From Massilia frigida (GTDB lineage: Bacteria > Pseudomonadota > Gammaproteobacteria > Burkholderiales > Burkholderiaceae_D): 64,000 bases of DNA. Below are positions 44,778 to 52,369 of the stretch, piece after piece; within the stretch, counting starts at the first letter, position 1; every line of letters begins with the position of its first letter. The notes beneath the pieces are model-generated. The model did not search any database and was not told the origin of the DNA. It saw nothing but the letters and a program-made list of their open reading frames with translations. The stretch lies in contig NZ_WHJG01000028.1 of NCBI RefSeq assembly GCF_011682175.1, positions 42,415 through 106,414 on the forward strand, in the 5' to 3' direction. A program made the translations under genes and the position numbers.

Positions 44778-44787
44778 AAAACGTTTT
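44778..44787. promoter_or_regulatory. Candidate LacI-type operator (AAAACGTTTT)
   Basis: A perfect ten-base palindrome centred on CG, in the context TTGAAAACGTTTTTC, 17 bases upstream of xylG's ATG. LacI-family sugar regulators bind palindromes with a central CG. No regulator gene is in the window. Confidence 0.4.
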
Positions 44788-44808
44788 TCCATCAAAGGCG
44801 GCCCCCCC

Positions 44809-44873
44809 GTCGTTCCTGCCATTGGCAGAAACGACTTCCCGCGCCAAGGCGGCACTCGGCGCGGGGACGACGG
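44809..44873. repeat. REP-like palindromic repeat, copy A (between xylF and xylG)
   Basis: Starts CGTCGTTCCTGCC and ends GCGCGGGGACGACGG, with inverted CGTCGTT / AACGAC ends. Its core at 44838-44860 is identical over 23 bases to the reverse complement of 48583-48605 inside xylC, so both belong to one repeat family. Confidence 0.75.
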
Positions 44874-44900
44874 ATAGTAGATATCAGGTCACATGCTGCT

Positions 44901-45905
44901 TTACTTACCCGCGATCTGGGCCTGGGTGTAAAACCCGTCCGTCACCAGCAGATTGATATTTTCCTTGGTCAGCGCCGTCGGCTTGAGCAGGATCGTTTTC
45001 ACCTTCTTGAAACCGTTGTCATATTCGCCGTTAAAAGCGGGCTTCTCATTGCGCACCAGTTGCACGGCCAGCTTGGCTGCCTCGCCCGCCAGCAGCTTGA
45101 GTGGCTTGTACACGGTCATCGCCTGCGACCCGGCAAGCACGCGGCGCACGGCGGCGATATCGGAATCCTGCCCCGACACCGGCACCTTGCCGTCGAGTTT
45201 TTGCGACGCCAGCGCCTGGATCGCGCCGCCGGCGGTAGCGTCGTTCGACGCCACAATCCCATCGATCTTGTTGTTATTGGCGGTCAGCGCATTCTCGACA
45301 ATCGCCAGCGCTTCCGACGGGCTCCAGTCCTTGACCCACTGCTTGCCGACGATCTTGATATCGCCCTTGTCCACCAGCGGTTGCAGTACCGCCATCTGGC
45401 CTTCGCGCAGCACCTTGGCGTTGTTGTCGGTCGGCGCACCACCCAGCAGGTAGTAATTGCCTTTCGGACGAACCTTCACCACGCCGGCTGCCTGCATCTC
45501 GCCCACGGCCTTGTTGTCGAAGGAAATGTAGGCATCCACGTCGGCATTGAGCACCAGCCGGTCGTACGAAATGACCTTGATGTTGGCCTTCTTGGCTTCC
45601 TTGATCGCGTTATTGAGCACGGTGGCGTTGTACGGCACGATCACCAGCGCATCGACCCCGCGCGAAATCAGGTTCTCGATCTGCGCGATCTGCTTTTGCT
45701 CGCTGGCGTCGGCCGACTGCACGAATACCTTGGCACCCAGCTTGTCGGCGGCGGCCACGAAGTAATCGCGGTCGCGCGCCCAGCGCTCAAGGCGCAGGTC
45801 GTCGATCGAAAAGCCGATCTTGGGGTTTTTGGCATCGGCGCTGGCATGGCCGCTGGTCAGGATCATCATGGCCGATACGACCGCTACGCTCAAAACTTTT
45901 TTCAT
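44901..45905 (-). CDS. xylF: Xylose-binding periplasmic protein XylF
   Basis: Substrate-binding protein of the xylose ABC importer. 334 residues from the ATG at 45905 (ATGGAGACAAAGAC upstream). Signal peptide ends HASA-DA. The mature protein begins KNPKIGFSIDDLRLERWARD and has ADASEQKQIAQIENLISRGVD, ISFDNKAVGEMQAAGVV, YYLLGGAPTDNNAK and VSGQDSDIAAVRRVLAGSQA, all near-diagnostic for XylF. A 124-base gap separates it from xylD. Confidence 0.95.
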   Translation of the reverse strand: MKKVLSVAVVSAMMILTSGHASADAKNPKIGFSIDDLRLERWARDRDYFVAAADKLGAKVFVQSADASEQKQIAQIENLISRGVDALVIVPYNATVLNNAIKEAKKANIKVISYDRLVLNADVDAYISFDNKAVGEMQAAGVVKVRPKGNYYLLGGAPTDNNAKVLREGQMAVLQPLVDKGDIKIVGKQWVKDWSPSEALAIVENALTANNNKIDGIVASNDATAGGAIQALASQKLDGKVPVSGQDSDIAAVRRVLAGSQAMTVYKPLKLLAGEAAKLAVQLVRNEKPAFNGEYDNGFKKVKTILLKPTALTKENINLLVTDGFYTQAQIAGK

Positions 45906-46029
45906 GTCTTTGTCTCCATTATTGTTGTACGACTTGGATGCTCCCCGGCACGGCGCCGTGTTTTTGGCAAGCGAATAGCGATTTCCGTCATTCATTGCCA
46001 TATTTACATTTATTTCAAAACCGATGTCA

Positions 46030-47814
46030 TCAATGGTTATGCCTTGGCAAATCGTGGCCGACGCCGCGGTACGGCAGCGCCATTTCCATGCAGCCGCCCT
46101 GCTCCAGCTGGCCCACGGTGGCGCGGTACAGCTCCTGCCACGGGGTCTGGCTCGGCGGCGTGGGCGGGATCGGTTCCTTCCTGCGTTCGGCAAGGACTGC
46201 ATCGTCCACCAGCATGTCGCAGCGGCCGGTGTTCAGGTCGACACGGATGATGTCGCCACTGCGCACGTACGCCAGCCCGCCGCCGGCCGCGCTCTCGGGC
46301 GAAGCATTCAAAATCGACGGACTGTCCGAAGTGCCCGACTGGCGCCCGTCGCCCAGGGTCGGCAGGTTGAGGATGCCGCGCCGGATCAGCGCGTCCGGCG
46401 GCTGCATGTTGACCACTTCGGCGGAACCCGGCCAGCCGATGGGGCCGGCGCCGCGAATAACCAGCATGCAGCTTTCGTCGATGTCGAGCACCGGATCGTT
46501 GATGCGCGCGTGGTAGTCGCCCGAGCCGTCGAACACCACGGCGCGGCACTCGAACACGTTCTCATGGCCGGGGCGGCACAGGTAGCGCGCACGGAAGTCG
46601 GCGGAAATGACGCTGGTCTTCATGATCGCGAAGTCGAACAGGTTGCCTTTCAGGACGAAGAAGCCGGCCTTGGTTTTGAGCGGCGCGTCGTACGGGTAGA
46701 TCACCTCGCGATCGACGCTGGCGCGGTCGCGCAGATTGACGGCCATGGTGGTGCCGGTGACGGTCAGGCGCTCGGCGCGCAGCTTGCCGGCCTGCTGGAG
46801 CTCCCACATGATGGCCGGTACGCCGCCGGCGCGGTGGAAACGCTCGCCGAGGAATTTGCCGGCCGGCTGCATGTTGAGCAGCAGCGGCACGTCGTGGCCG
46901 AATTCCATCCACGCGCTCGATCCGATCTCGATGCCGGCGTGGCGCGCCATGGCCATGATGTGCGGCTGGGCATTGGTGGAACCGCCGATGGCGGCGTTGA
47001 CCACAATCGCATCGAGAAACGCGTCGCGCGTGAGGATGTGCGAGGGCCGCACGTCCTGGCGCGCCAGCTCGACGATGCGGCGCCCCGTTTCGTAGGCCAT
47101 CTGGCCGCGTTCGCGGTACGGCGCCGGAATGGCCGAGCAGCCGGTGAGCGACATGCCCAGCGCTTCGGCCAGCGCGTTCATGGTCGAGGCGGTGCCCATG
47201 GTGTTGCAGTGGCCGGCCGATGGCGCCGAGGCGGCCGCGATTTGCAGGAATTTTTCATTGTCGATTTCGCCGGCAGCCAGCCGCCGGCGGCCGTGCCAGA
47301 TGGCGCTGCCGGAACCGGCCAGTTCGCCCTCGAACCAGCCGTCGAGCATCGGCCCGCCGGACAGCACGATGGCGGGAATGTCGACCGTCGACGCGGCCAT
47401 GATCTGGGCCGGCGTGGTCTTGTCGCAGCCGGTGGTGAGCACCACCGCATCGATCGGGTAGCCGTGCAGGATTTCGACCAGGCCCAGGTAGGCCAGGTTG
47501 CGGTCGATGGAAGCGGTCGGGCGGCGGCAGTTTTCAAAAATCGGGTGCAGCGGGAATTCCATGGCGATGCCGCCGGCGTCGCGGATGCCGTCGCGCACGC
47601 GCTTGGCCAGTTCCAGGTGGATGCGGTTGCACGGGCTGATGTCGCTGCCGCTCTGGACGATGCCGATGATGGGCCGGCCGCTGCGCAATTCCTCGGCGGT
47701 GATGCCGTAGTTCATGAAGCGCTCCAGATAGAGCGCCGTCATGTCGATGTGGTCGGGATTGTCGAACCAGTCCTGCGAGCGGTAGCGGCGTGGCGGAGTT
47801 GGATTGGTGCTCAA
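46030..47814 (-). CDS. xylD: D-xylonate dehydratase XylD (IlvD/EDD family)
   Basis: Weimberg pathway step 3: D-xylonate to 2-keto-3-deoxy-D-xylonate. 594 residues, very close to the Caulobacter XylD. IlvD/EDD-family cluster cysteines appear in SPCNRIHLE, TTGCDKTTPAQIMAA and SAGHCNTMGTASTMNALAEA. MPYRYRSQDWFDNP-type N-terminus and FGHDVPLLLNMQPAGKFLGE follow the sugar-acid dehydratase branch. Overlaps xylC by four bases (ATGA), so it is translated with xylC-B-X. Confidence 0.92.
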   Translation of the reverse strand: MSTNPTPPRRYRSQDWFDNPDHIDMTALYLERFMNYGITAEELRSGRPIIGIVQSGSDISPCNRIHLELAKRVRDGIRDAGGIAMEFPLHPIFENCRRPTASIDRNLAYLGLVEILHGYPIDAVVLTTGCDKTTPAQIMAASTVDIPAIVLSGGPMLDGWFEGELAGSGSAIWHGRRRLAAGEIDNEKFLQIAAASAPSAGHCNTMGTASTMNALAEALGMSLTGCSAIPAPYRERGQMAYETGRRIVELARQDVRPSHILTRDAFLDAIVVNAAIGGSTNAQPHIMAMARHAGIEIGSSAWMEFGHDVPLLLNMQPAGKFLGERFHRAGGVPAIMWELQQAGKLRAERLTVTGTTMAVNLRDRASVDREVIYPYDAPLKTKAGFFVLKGNLFDFAIMKTSVISADFRARYLCRPGHENVFECRAVVFDGSGDYHARINDPVLDIDESCMLVIRGAGPIGWPGSAEVVNMQPPDALIRRGILNLPTLGDGRQSGTSDSPSILNASPESAAGGGLAYVRSGDIIRVDLNTGRCDMLVDDAVLAERRKEPIPPTPPSQTPWQELYRATVGQLEQGGCMEMALPYRGVGHDLPRHNH

Positions 47815-48821
47815 GCGATATCCTGTAGCGAAATGGTGTGCTGGGCCAGGCCCGGCGTGTCGGTGCGGAAGGCGAACAGCGCGCCGGCCAGCGGCTCGCG
47901 TGCGCGCTCGTCCTCGCTCAAGCCTTTCCAGGCGGTGGTCACGAAGGCGGTGCGCAGGTCGGCGTCGCCGAAGGCCAGCTTGGTGATATTGGAGACCGGG
48001 AAGGCGATCGTGCCGGTCAGTTCGCCGGCCGGGTTGTAGCGGTCGATGCGGGCGCCGCGAAACATGGCGACCCAGATGCTGCCGTCGGCGTCGACCGCCA
48101 TGCCGTCCGGGTGGCCGGGACCGGCGGTGGCGACGAACAGGCGCTTGCGCGTGGCCGTGCCATCGGGCAGGACGTCGAAGGCGTAGATGTTCCTGGCCAG
48201 GGTGTCGGTGTGGTACAGGGTTTTGCCGTTCGGGCTCATCGCCGGGCCGTTGGTGATGATGTAGCCGCTGTCGACGCTGGTGAGGCGCCCGCCGGGGTGC
48301 AGGCTGTAGAGGGAGCCGGTGGGCTCGGTTTCGCCGACATCCATGGAGCCGAACCAGAGGGAGCCGTCGGCGGCGGCGAAGCCGTCGTTGAAGCGGTTGT
48401 TGGGCAGGTCGGCTTCGATGTGGCGCAGCGGGGAGAAGGCGCCGGTTTGCTCGTTGAAGTGGTACAGGCCGTCGTCGAGGCCGACGATGAAGCCGGCCCC
48501 GCCGTCGCCCCCGTCGCCCCCGCGCAGGCGGGGGCCCAAGTTTTCAGAGCCGCCGGTGGCAACGGAGCGAACTTGGGTTCCGGCCGAGTGCCGCCTTGGC
48601 GCGGGAACGACGGAGTTTAAGGTAGCGGCCGCAGGCACGATAAACCCCGCCCTCCCCGGCGCATTCCCCGACTGCCGCTGCGAGCCATCCGGCGCGCAGC
48701 GATGCACCTGGCGCCCGCGAATATCGACAAAATACACAGAATGACTGGCGCCATGCCAGATCGGGCCTTCGCCCAGCTCGGTGCCTACCGGCCACAAACA
48801 AACAGGCTGCTCCATACTCAT
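47811..48821 (-). CDS. xylC: Xylonolactonase XylC (SMP-30 family) with in-frame repeat insertion
   Basis: Weimberg step 2: opens xylono-lactone. SMP-30/gluconolactonase beta-propeller, 336 residues against about 290 usual. GEGPIWHGASHSVYFVDIRG, NRFNDGFAAADGSLWFGSMD, ITNGPAMSPNGKTLYHTDT and GHPDGMAVDADGSIWVAMF are the metal/active-site blocks and are intact. The extra 35-45 residues lie around codons 65-105, where the coding DNA carries the palindromic repeat at 48513-48613; alignment to the family suggests an insertion before GAGFIVGLDDGLYHF. Start at 48821 or two codons later. Overlaps both xylB and xylD. Confidence 0.88.
   Translation of the reverse strand: MSMEQPVCLWPVGTELGEGPIWHGASHSVYFVDIRGRQVHRCAPDGSQRQSGNAPGRAGFIVPAAATLNSVVPAPRRHSAGTQVRSVATGGSENLGPRLRGGDGGDGGAGFIVGLDDGLYHFNEQTGAFSPLRHIEADLPNNRFNDGFAAADGSLWFGSMDVGETEPTGSLYSLHPGGRLTSVDSGYIITNGPAMSPNGKTLYHTDTLARNIYAFDVLPDGTATRKRLFVATAGPGHPDGMAVDADGSIWVAMFRGARIDRYNPAGELTGTIAFPVSNITKLAFGDADLRTAFVTTAWKGLSEDERAREPLAGALFAFRTDTPGLAQHTISLQDIA
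48513..48613. repeat. REP-like palindromic repeat, copy B, inside xylC
   Basis: The ends CGTCGCCCCCGCG (48513-48525) and CGCGGGAACGACG (48600-48612) are inverted with two mismatches, and an inner pair CCCAAGTT / AACTTGGG (48535-48542, 48570-48577) is perfect. The 23-base core 48583-48605 equals copy A's core in reverse complement. It lies in frame in xylC without creating a stop. Confidence 0.75.
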
Positions 48822-49603
48822 GCTCCGTACCATCCCGCATCGACGAAATAATCGCGTCCGGTGCAGCGCGCCGCGTTGTCCGACGATAAAAACAAGGCCA
48901 GTGCGGCCACGTCCTGCACTTCCACCCGCTCGCGCAGGCATTGCCCGGCCAAAATCTTGACCTCTTCATCCGGCGTGTGCCACAACTGTTCCTGGCGCGG
49001 CGTGCGCACCGCCCCCGGAATAATGCAGTTGACGCGAATCCCGTCGACACCCAGATCGCGCGCCAGCCCCCGCGTCAATCCTTCGATGGCGGCCTTGGCC
49101 GTCATGTACAAGCTCAGGTTAGGCAAGGCCAGGTGCCAGGAAATCGATCCCATGTTCAAAATCACGCCTTCCCCCTTGCCGCGCATGCCCACGGCCGCAG
49201 CCTGGGCGCAAAAAAACTGGTGGCGCAGGTTGACCGCCATCCGCTGGTCCCAGTAGGCCGGGGTGACGTCGCCAATGCCGTGGCGGTCGTCGTTGGCGGC
49301 ATTGTTGATCAGGATATCGACCGCCGCACCGCCCTGCCCGATCCGGGCAAACACGGCAGCCAGCCCATCCAGGTCGGTCAGGTCGCACGGCAGGAACACC
49401 GGCGGGTGGACGGCATCGGCCAGCGAGCGCGCCAACTCCTGCGACGCCTGCTCGGCAATGTCCACGAAAAACACGCGCGCGCCCTGGCGTGCAAAGGCGG
49501 TCACCATTTCGGCACCGATGCCGCTGCCGCCGCCGGTTACCAGCACGGTTTTACCGCCCAGATCTGGGTAGATCGCGTAAGTCAGCTTGCTCTGTTCGCT
49601 CAT
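48818..49603 (-). CDS. xylB: D-xylose 1-dehydrogenase XylB (SDR family)
   Basis: Weimberg step 1: oxidises D-xylose to xylonolactone with NAD+. 261 residues: Rossmann TGGGSGIG, NNAANDDRHGIGDVTPAYWD, the catalytic GSISWHLALPNLSLYMTAK (Ser, Tyr, Lys) and PGAVRTPRQEQLWHTPDEE as in Caulobacter XylB. Start ATG at 49603 overlaps the stop of xylX (ATGA); its own stop overlaps xylC likewise. Confidence 0.92.
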   Translation of the reverse strand: MSEQSKLTYAIYPDLGGKTVLVTGGGSGIGAEMVTAFARQGARVFFVDIAEQASQELARSLADAVHPPVFLPCDLTDLDGLAAVFARIGQGGAAVDILINNAANDDRHGIGDVTPAYWDQRMAVNLRHQFFCAQAAAVGMRGKGEGVILNMGSISWHLALPNLSLYMTAKAAIEGLTRGLARDLGVDGIRVNCIIPGAVRTPRQEQLWHTPDEEVKILAGQCLRERVEVQDVAALALFLSSDNAARCTGRDYFVDAGWYGA

Positions 49604-50766
49604 TGGGCAATTCTCAGCAGGCCGCGGCGGGCCAGGTTGTCGAACAGGGCGCGCACGCCGAAGGTCCACGGCGCCACCTCGTCGCTGCGCTGGACTTCAT
49701 TGACGAGCCTGCCCAGCGAGGGTGTGGAAATGCTGACACGGTCGCCCAGGTGATGGGTAAAGCCGGCCCCGGCCGCATCGCGGTCCTTGATCGGCGAAAA
49801 CATGGTTCCCAGAAACAGCATGAAGCCATCCGGATATTGATGGTGCTTGCCGCACACCTGGCCCACCAGGTCGAGCGGATCGCGGCTGATTTCGCACATG
49901 CGGCTCGCGCCTGCCAGGTGGAAATCATCATCGGCGCCTTCGATCAGCATGCTGACCTCGGCGTTGCGGATGGTATCGATCGTAAAGTGCTCGTCAAACA
50001 GGCGGATGAACGGCCCGATCGCGCAGGAAGCGTTGTTGTCCTTGGCTTTACCGAGCAGCAAGGCGCTGCGGCCTTCGATATCGCGCAGGTTGACGTCGTT
50101 GCCCAGGCTGGCGCCGCGCACCTCGCCGCGGCTGTTGACCGCGAGCACGATTTCCGGCTCGGGATTGTTCCATTTGGAATCGGGATGCAGGCCGACATCG
50201 GCGCCGAAGCCCACGGCCGACATCGGCTGCGACTTGGAAAACACTTCGGCGTCCGGGCCGATGCCTACTTCCATGTAGGGCGACCACAGGCCGCGCGCGA
50301 TCAGGTCCTGCTTGAGTTTATCCGCCGCGGGCGAGCCGGGCTTGATGGCCGAGAGATCGTCGCCGATGCATTCCTGCATCGCCGCGCGCAGTTCGCCGGC
50401 ACGCGCCGGGTCGCCCTTGGCCTGTTCCTCGATCACGCGTTCGAGCAGGCTGACGGCGAAGGTCACGCCGCAGGCCTTGATCGCTTGCAGGTCGTTGGGC
50501 GCCAGCAGGCGGGTGCCGTCGGTCTTGGCGTTGGCCAGCAGTTCGGCGAGCGTGCCGAGCGCGTCGCCGGGCGCGTTGCGGGCGATGTCGAGCGCGTCTG
50601 CGCGTTCCAGCAGCTCGGCCATGGTGGCCACGTGCGCGCTGATGTCGATGACCTGGCCCTGGCGCAGCACCACCACCGACGGACCGGCGCCGGCGCGCCA
50701 GGCGCGGCCGACCAGCAAGGCCCGTTCCGCGTCAACCGGCAATATCGATGTTACTGAATCTGTCAT
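49600..50766 (-). CDS. xylX: 2-keto-3-deoxy-D-xylonate dehydratase XylX (FAH family)
   Basis: Weimberg step 4: forms 2-ketoglutarate semialdehyde. 388 residues of the fumarylacetoacetate-hydrolase family: GIGPDAEVFSKSQPMSAVGF, WNNPEPEIVLAVNSRGEVRG, the metal loop LGNDVNLRDIEGRSALLLGK and FTHHLGDRVSISTPSLGRLV. Length and blocks match Caulobacter XylX. It heads the xylX-B-C-D unit, all overlapping by four bases. The next enzyme (2-ketoglutarate semialdehyde dehydrogenase) is not in the window. Start 50766 with GGGAAAAGACAC upstream. Confidence 0.9.
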   Translation of the reverse strand: MTDSVTSILPVDAERALLVGRAWRAGAGPSVVVLRQGQVIDISAHVATMAELLERADALDIARNAPGDALGTLAELLANAKTDGTRLLAPNDLQAIKACGVTFAVSLLERVIEEQAKGDPARAGELRAAMQECIGDDLSAIKPGSPAADKLKQDLIARGLWSPYMEVGIGPDAEVFSKSQPMSAVGFGADVGLHPDSKWNNPEPEIVLAVNSRGEVRGASLGNDVNLRDIEGRSALLLGKAKDNNASCAIGPFIRLFDEHFTIDTIRNAEVSMLIEGADDDFHLAGASRMCEISRDPLDLVGQVCGKHHQYPDGFMLFLGTMFSPIKDRDAAGAGFTHHLGDRVSISTPSLGRLVNEVQRSDEVAPWTFGVRALFDNLARRGLLRIAQ

Positions 50767-51388
50767 GTGTCTTTTCCCGTTGAAGTTGATGCCGGCCGGG
50801 GCCATGCCCGGGTCCGGAATCACGGGATAGATGGTGCACTTTGTGTTGGGTGTTTTCAATTATGAAATCCACCAAGGGGGATCATGATTATCCGCAGCGG
50901 CGCTGGCGCCGAATGTCCCGTAGGTCGGTGCGATCGCTCCCCCGTGGTGATCCTGTCCTTGTCGCCTCCGGGATGAAGCACATGGTGAGGTGAATTGGAA
51001 AACCGAAAAAGTCGAGCTTGGCGGGTTCGGCAAGGAAGTGGACCGTCTGCGGGGCCACGGGTATGAAAAAAAATTCCATTTTCCTGAGACAAGCGCATCG
51101 CCTCGCTTTCGCTGACAATATCGGCTTCGTCAATGACGCCGGACATCAGTCGAAGATACGAACTCTCTTATCTGGCCCCCTCCGGTAAGTGAGCAACGTT
51201 GCGGCAACCGCTCCGTATCGCTATAACATAGATAAACGATCGAAGGCGCACTTGCCGGTACCGGCTCGCACGTGACCTGGTAAATATAGCGAAGCGCGTC
51301 ATGGCCAAGCGCGCGTACTAGGGGAGGAAGCGTTTGAACGTCGGCGCTGTCATCCGGGCGCGAGCATCCAGCCGCTTCAGTGTCGAGA
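50767..51388. promoter_or_regulatory. Region upstream of xylX; promoter plus unrecognised sequence
   Basis: 622 bases without a recognised gene. The part near xylX (50780-50880) is relatively AT-rich with TTGTGTTGGGTGTTTTCAAT and should hold the main promoter of the operon; no clear operator palindrome was found. Around 50900-51140 a minus-strand frame (residues such as DEADIVSESEAMRLSQENGI) looks weakly protein-like but I would not call it a gene. Confidence 0.4.
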
Positions 51389-51775
51389 TCAGGGTGCGAC
51401 GTGAGTGTAGTAGATCTTGCTGACGATCGTCCACTTCCCTTCGACCTTGAGCAGGTGGAAGAAGTCGCTGAAGACGAAGCCCGAGACGTCGTTGGAGTCG
51501 ATACGCGCACTGGCGGCGGTGCCCACGATATCGATGTTGACGATCACGCTCTGAGCTTCGGGTGATGGGAGAAATGGCGGGTTGTCGATGGCGTCGAACA
51601 GTTCCTGGATCGCGCCGCCAGTCAGCTTGCCCTTGACATCGACGCTGAACATGGTCGCTTTTTCACTGAAGGCCGGCTTCATGATGGCGCTCCTGGCCTG
51701 CTTGCAGCCTTCGATGTACTTGTTCCGTACTTCGACGATGGCTGATAGTCTTGCACGTAGCTGGGGTTGCTAATG
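51389..51775 (-). pseudogene. NTF2/SnoaL-like protein gene, start codon lost and frameshifted
   Basis: The C-terminal 97 residues from 51682 (MKPAFSEKATMFSVDVKGKL to FSDFFHLLKVEGKWTIVSKI) are an NTF2-like domain. Upstream, the family N-terminus continues in the same frame as AIVEVRNKYIEGCKQARSAI, but the very start (SNPSYVQDYQ) is one base out of frame at about 51742, as if one G were missing. In front of that piece AGGAGTGACAAC leads to ATT (51775) where ATG would be expected. Only a truncated product could be made. Confidence 0.65.
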
Positions 51776-51863
51776 TTGTCACTCCTGGTTGTTCATGTGA
51801 TGATGTATGTCGTCCTTGACTGGCATCGGTGCAATCCTTGCGGCCATGTGCGGCGGTATGCAC

Positions 51864-52103
51864 CGCCGGGGTCCATGGTCCCAGTTCGGCAAGCTTGCCT
51901 GTGCAGTGGTCAAGCCACCAGCCGGCCTGTACATTCCAGTTGGCATAGACTGCGTCCGGGCTGGCCGCGCCAAGCGCCTGCTGTGCGTGCAAGGGAAGGT
52001 GCGGATCGCGCAGCGCCGCATGCCCAAGCGCGACTAGATCGGCCCGGCCCGGGGCGACGAAAGATTCGGCCTGCCTCGGATCGACGATCTTCAGGCCACG
52101 CTG
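51864..52103 (-). pseudogene. C-terminal remnant of an old-yellow-enzyme-type NADH:flavin oxidoreductase
   Basis: A minus-strand piece reads LKIVDPRQAESFVAPGRADL then VALGHAALRDPHLPLHAQQA and DAVYANWNVQAGWW, the usual end of NADH:flavin oxidoreductases (…IADPEQAE.IL..G.ADLVALGR.LL.DP.WP...A…). The upstream barrel is absent and no start is seen. It runs into the damaged NTF2-like gene. Confidence 0.6.
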
Positions 52104-52369
52104 CGGCCCTGACGAACAATCTATCTTCTTCGAAGCGGCTTTGAATCTGGCGCCCTGGAAAAATTCGATTTGACTGCGGCACTGCCATGCCAACCGTGCT
52201 TCGCCCCTCCGGATGTCCCTAGTGTTGCATATTGAGCAGAATGACGTGCGCAGTTTGACAGTGGTTGCCCACGAGCATAACCTTCAAACATGCCGGTGCT
52301 ACGGGATGCGGTCCGGCTACGCCTGTCGCGGCACGCGACATCAGCAGTCAATACACTCAAGAGGCCCCC

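Noticed and set aside
45938..45960. CACGGCGCCGTG followed by TTTTT as a plus-strand terminator
   Set aside because: There is no plus-strand gene before it, and the palindrome has no room for a loop.
46024..48039. 671-codon plus-strand frame over xylD
   Set aside because: Shadow of XylD; no start context and no recognisable domain.
50856..51146. 96-codon minus-strand frame upstream of xylX
   Set aside because: Only a short part looks protein-like and it runs into the promoter region; no family recognised.
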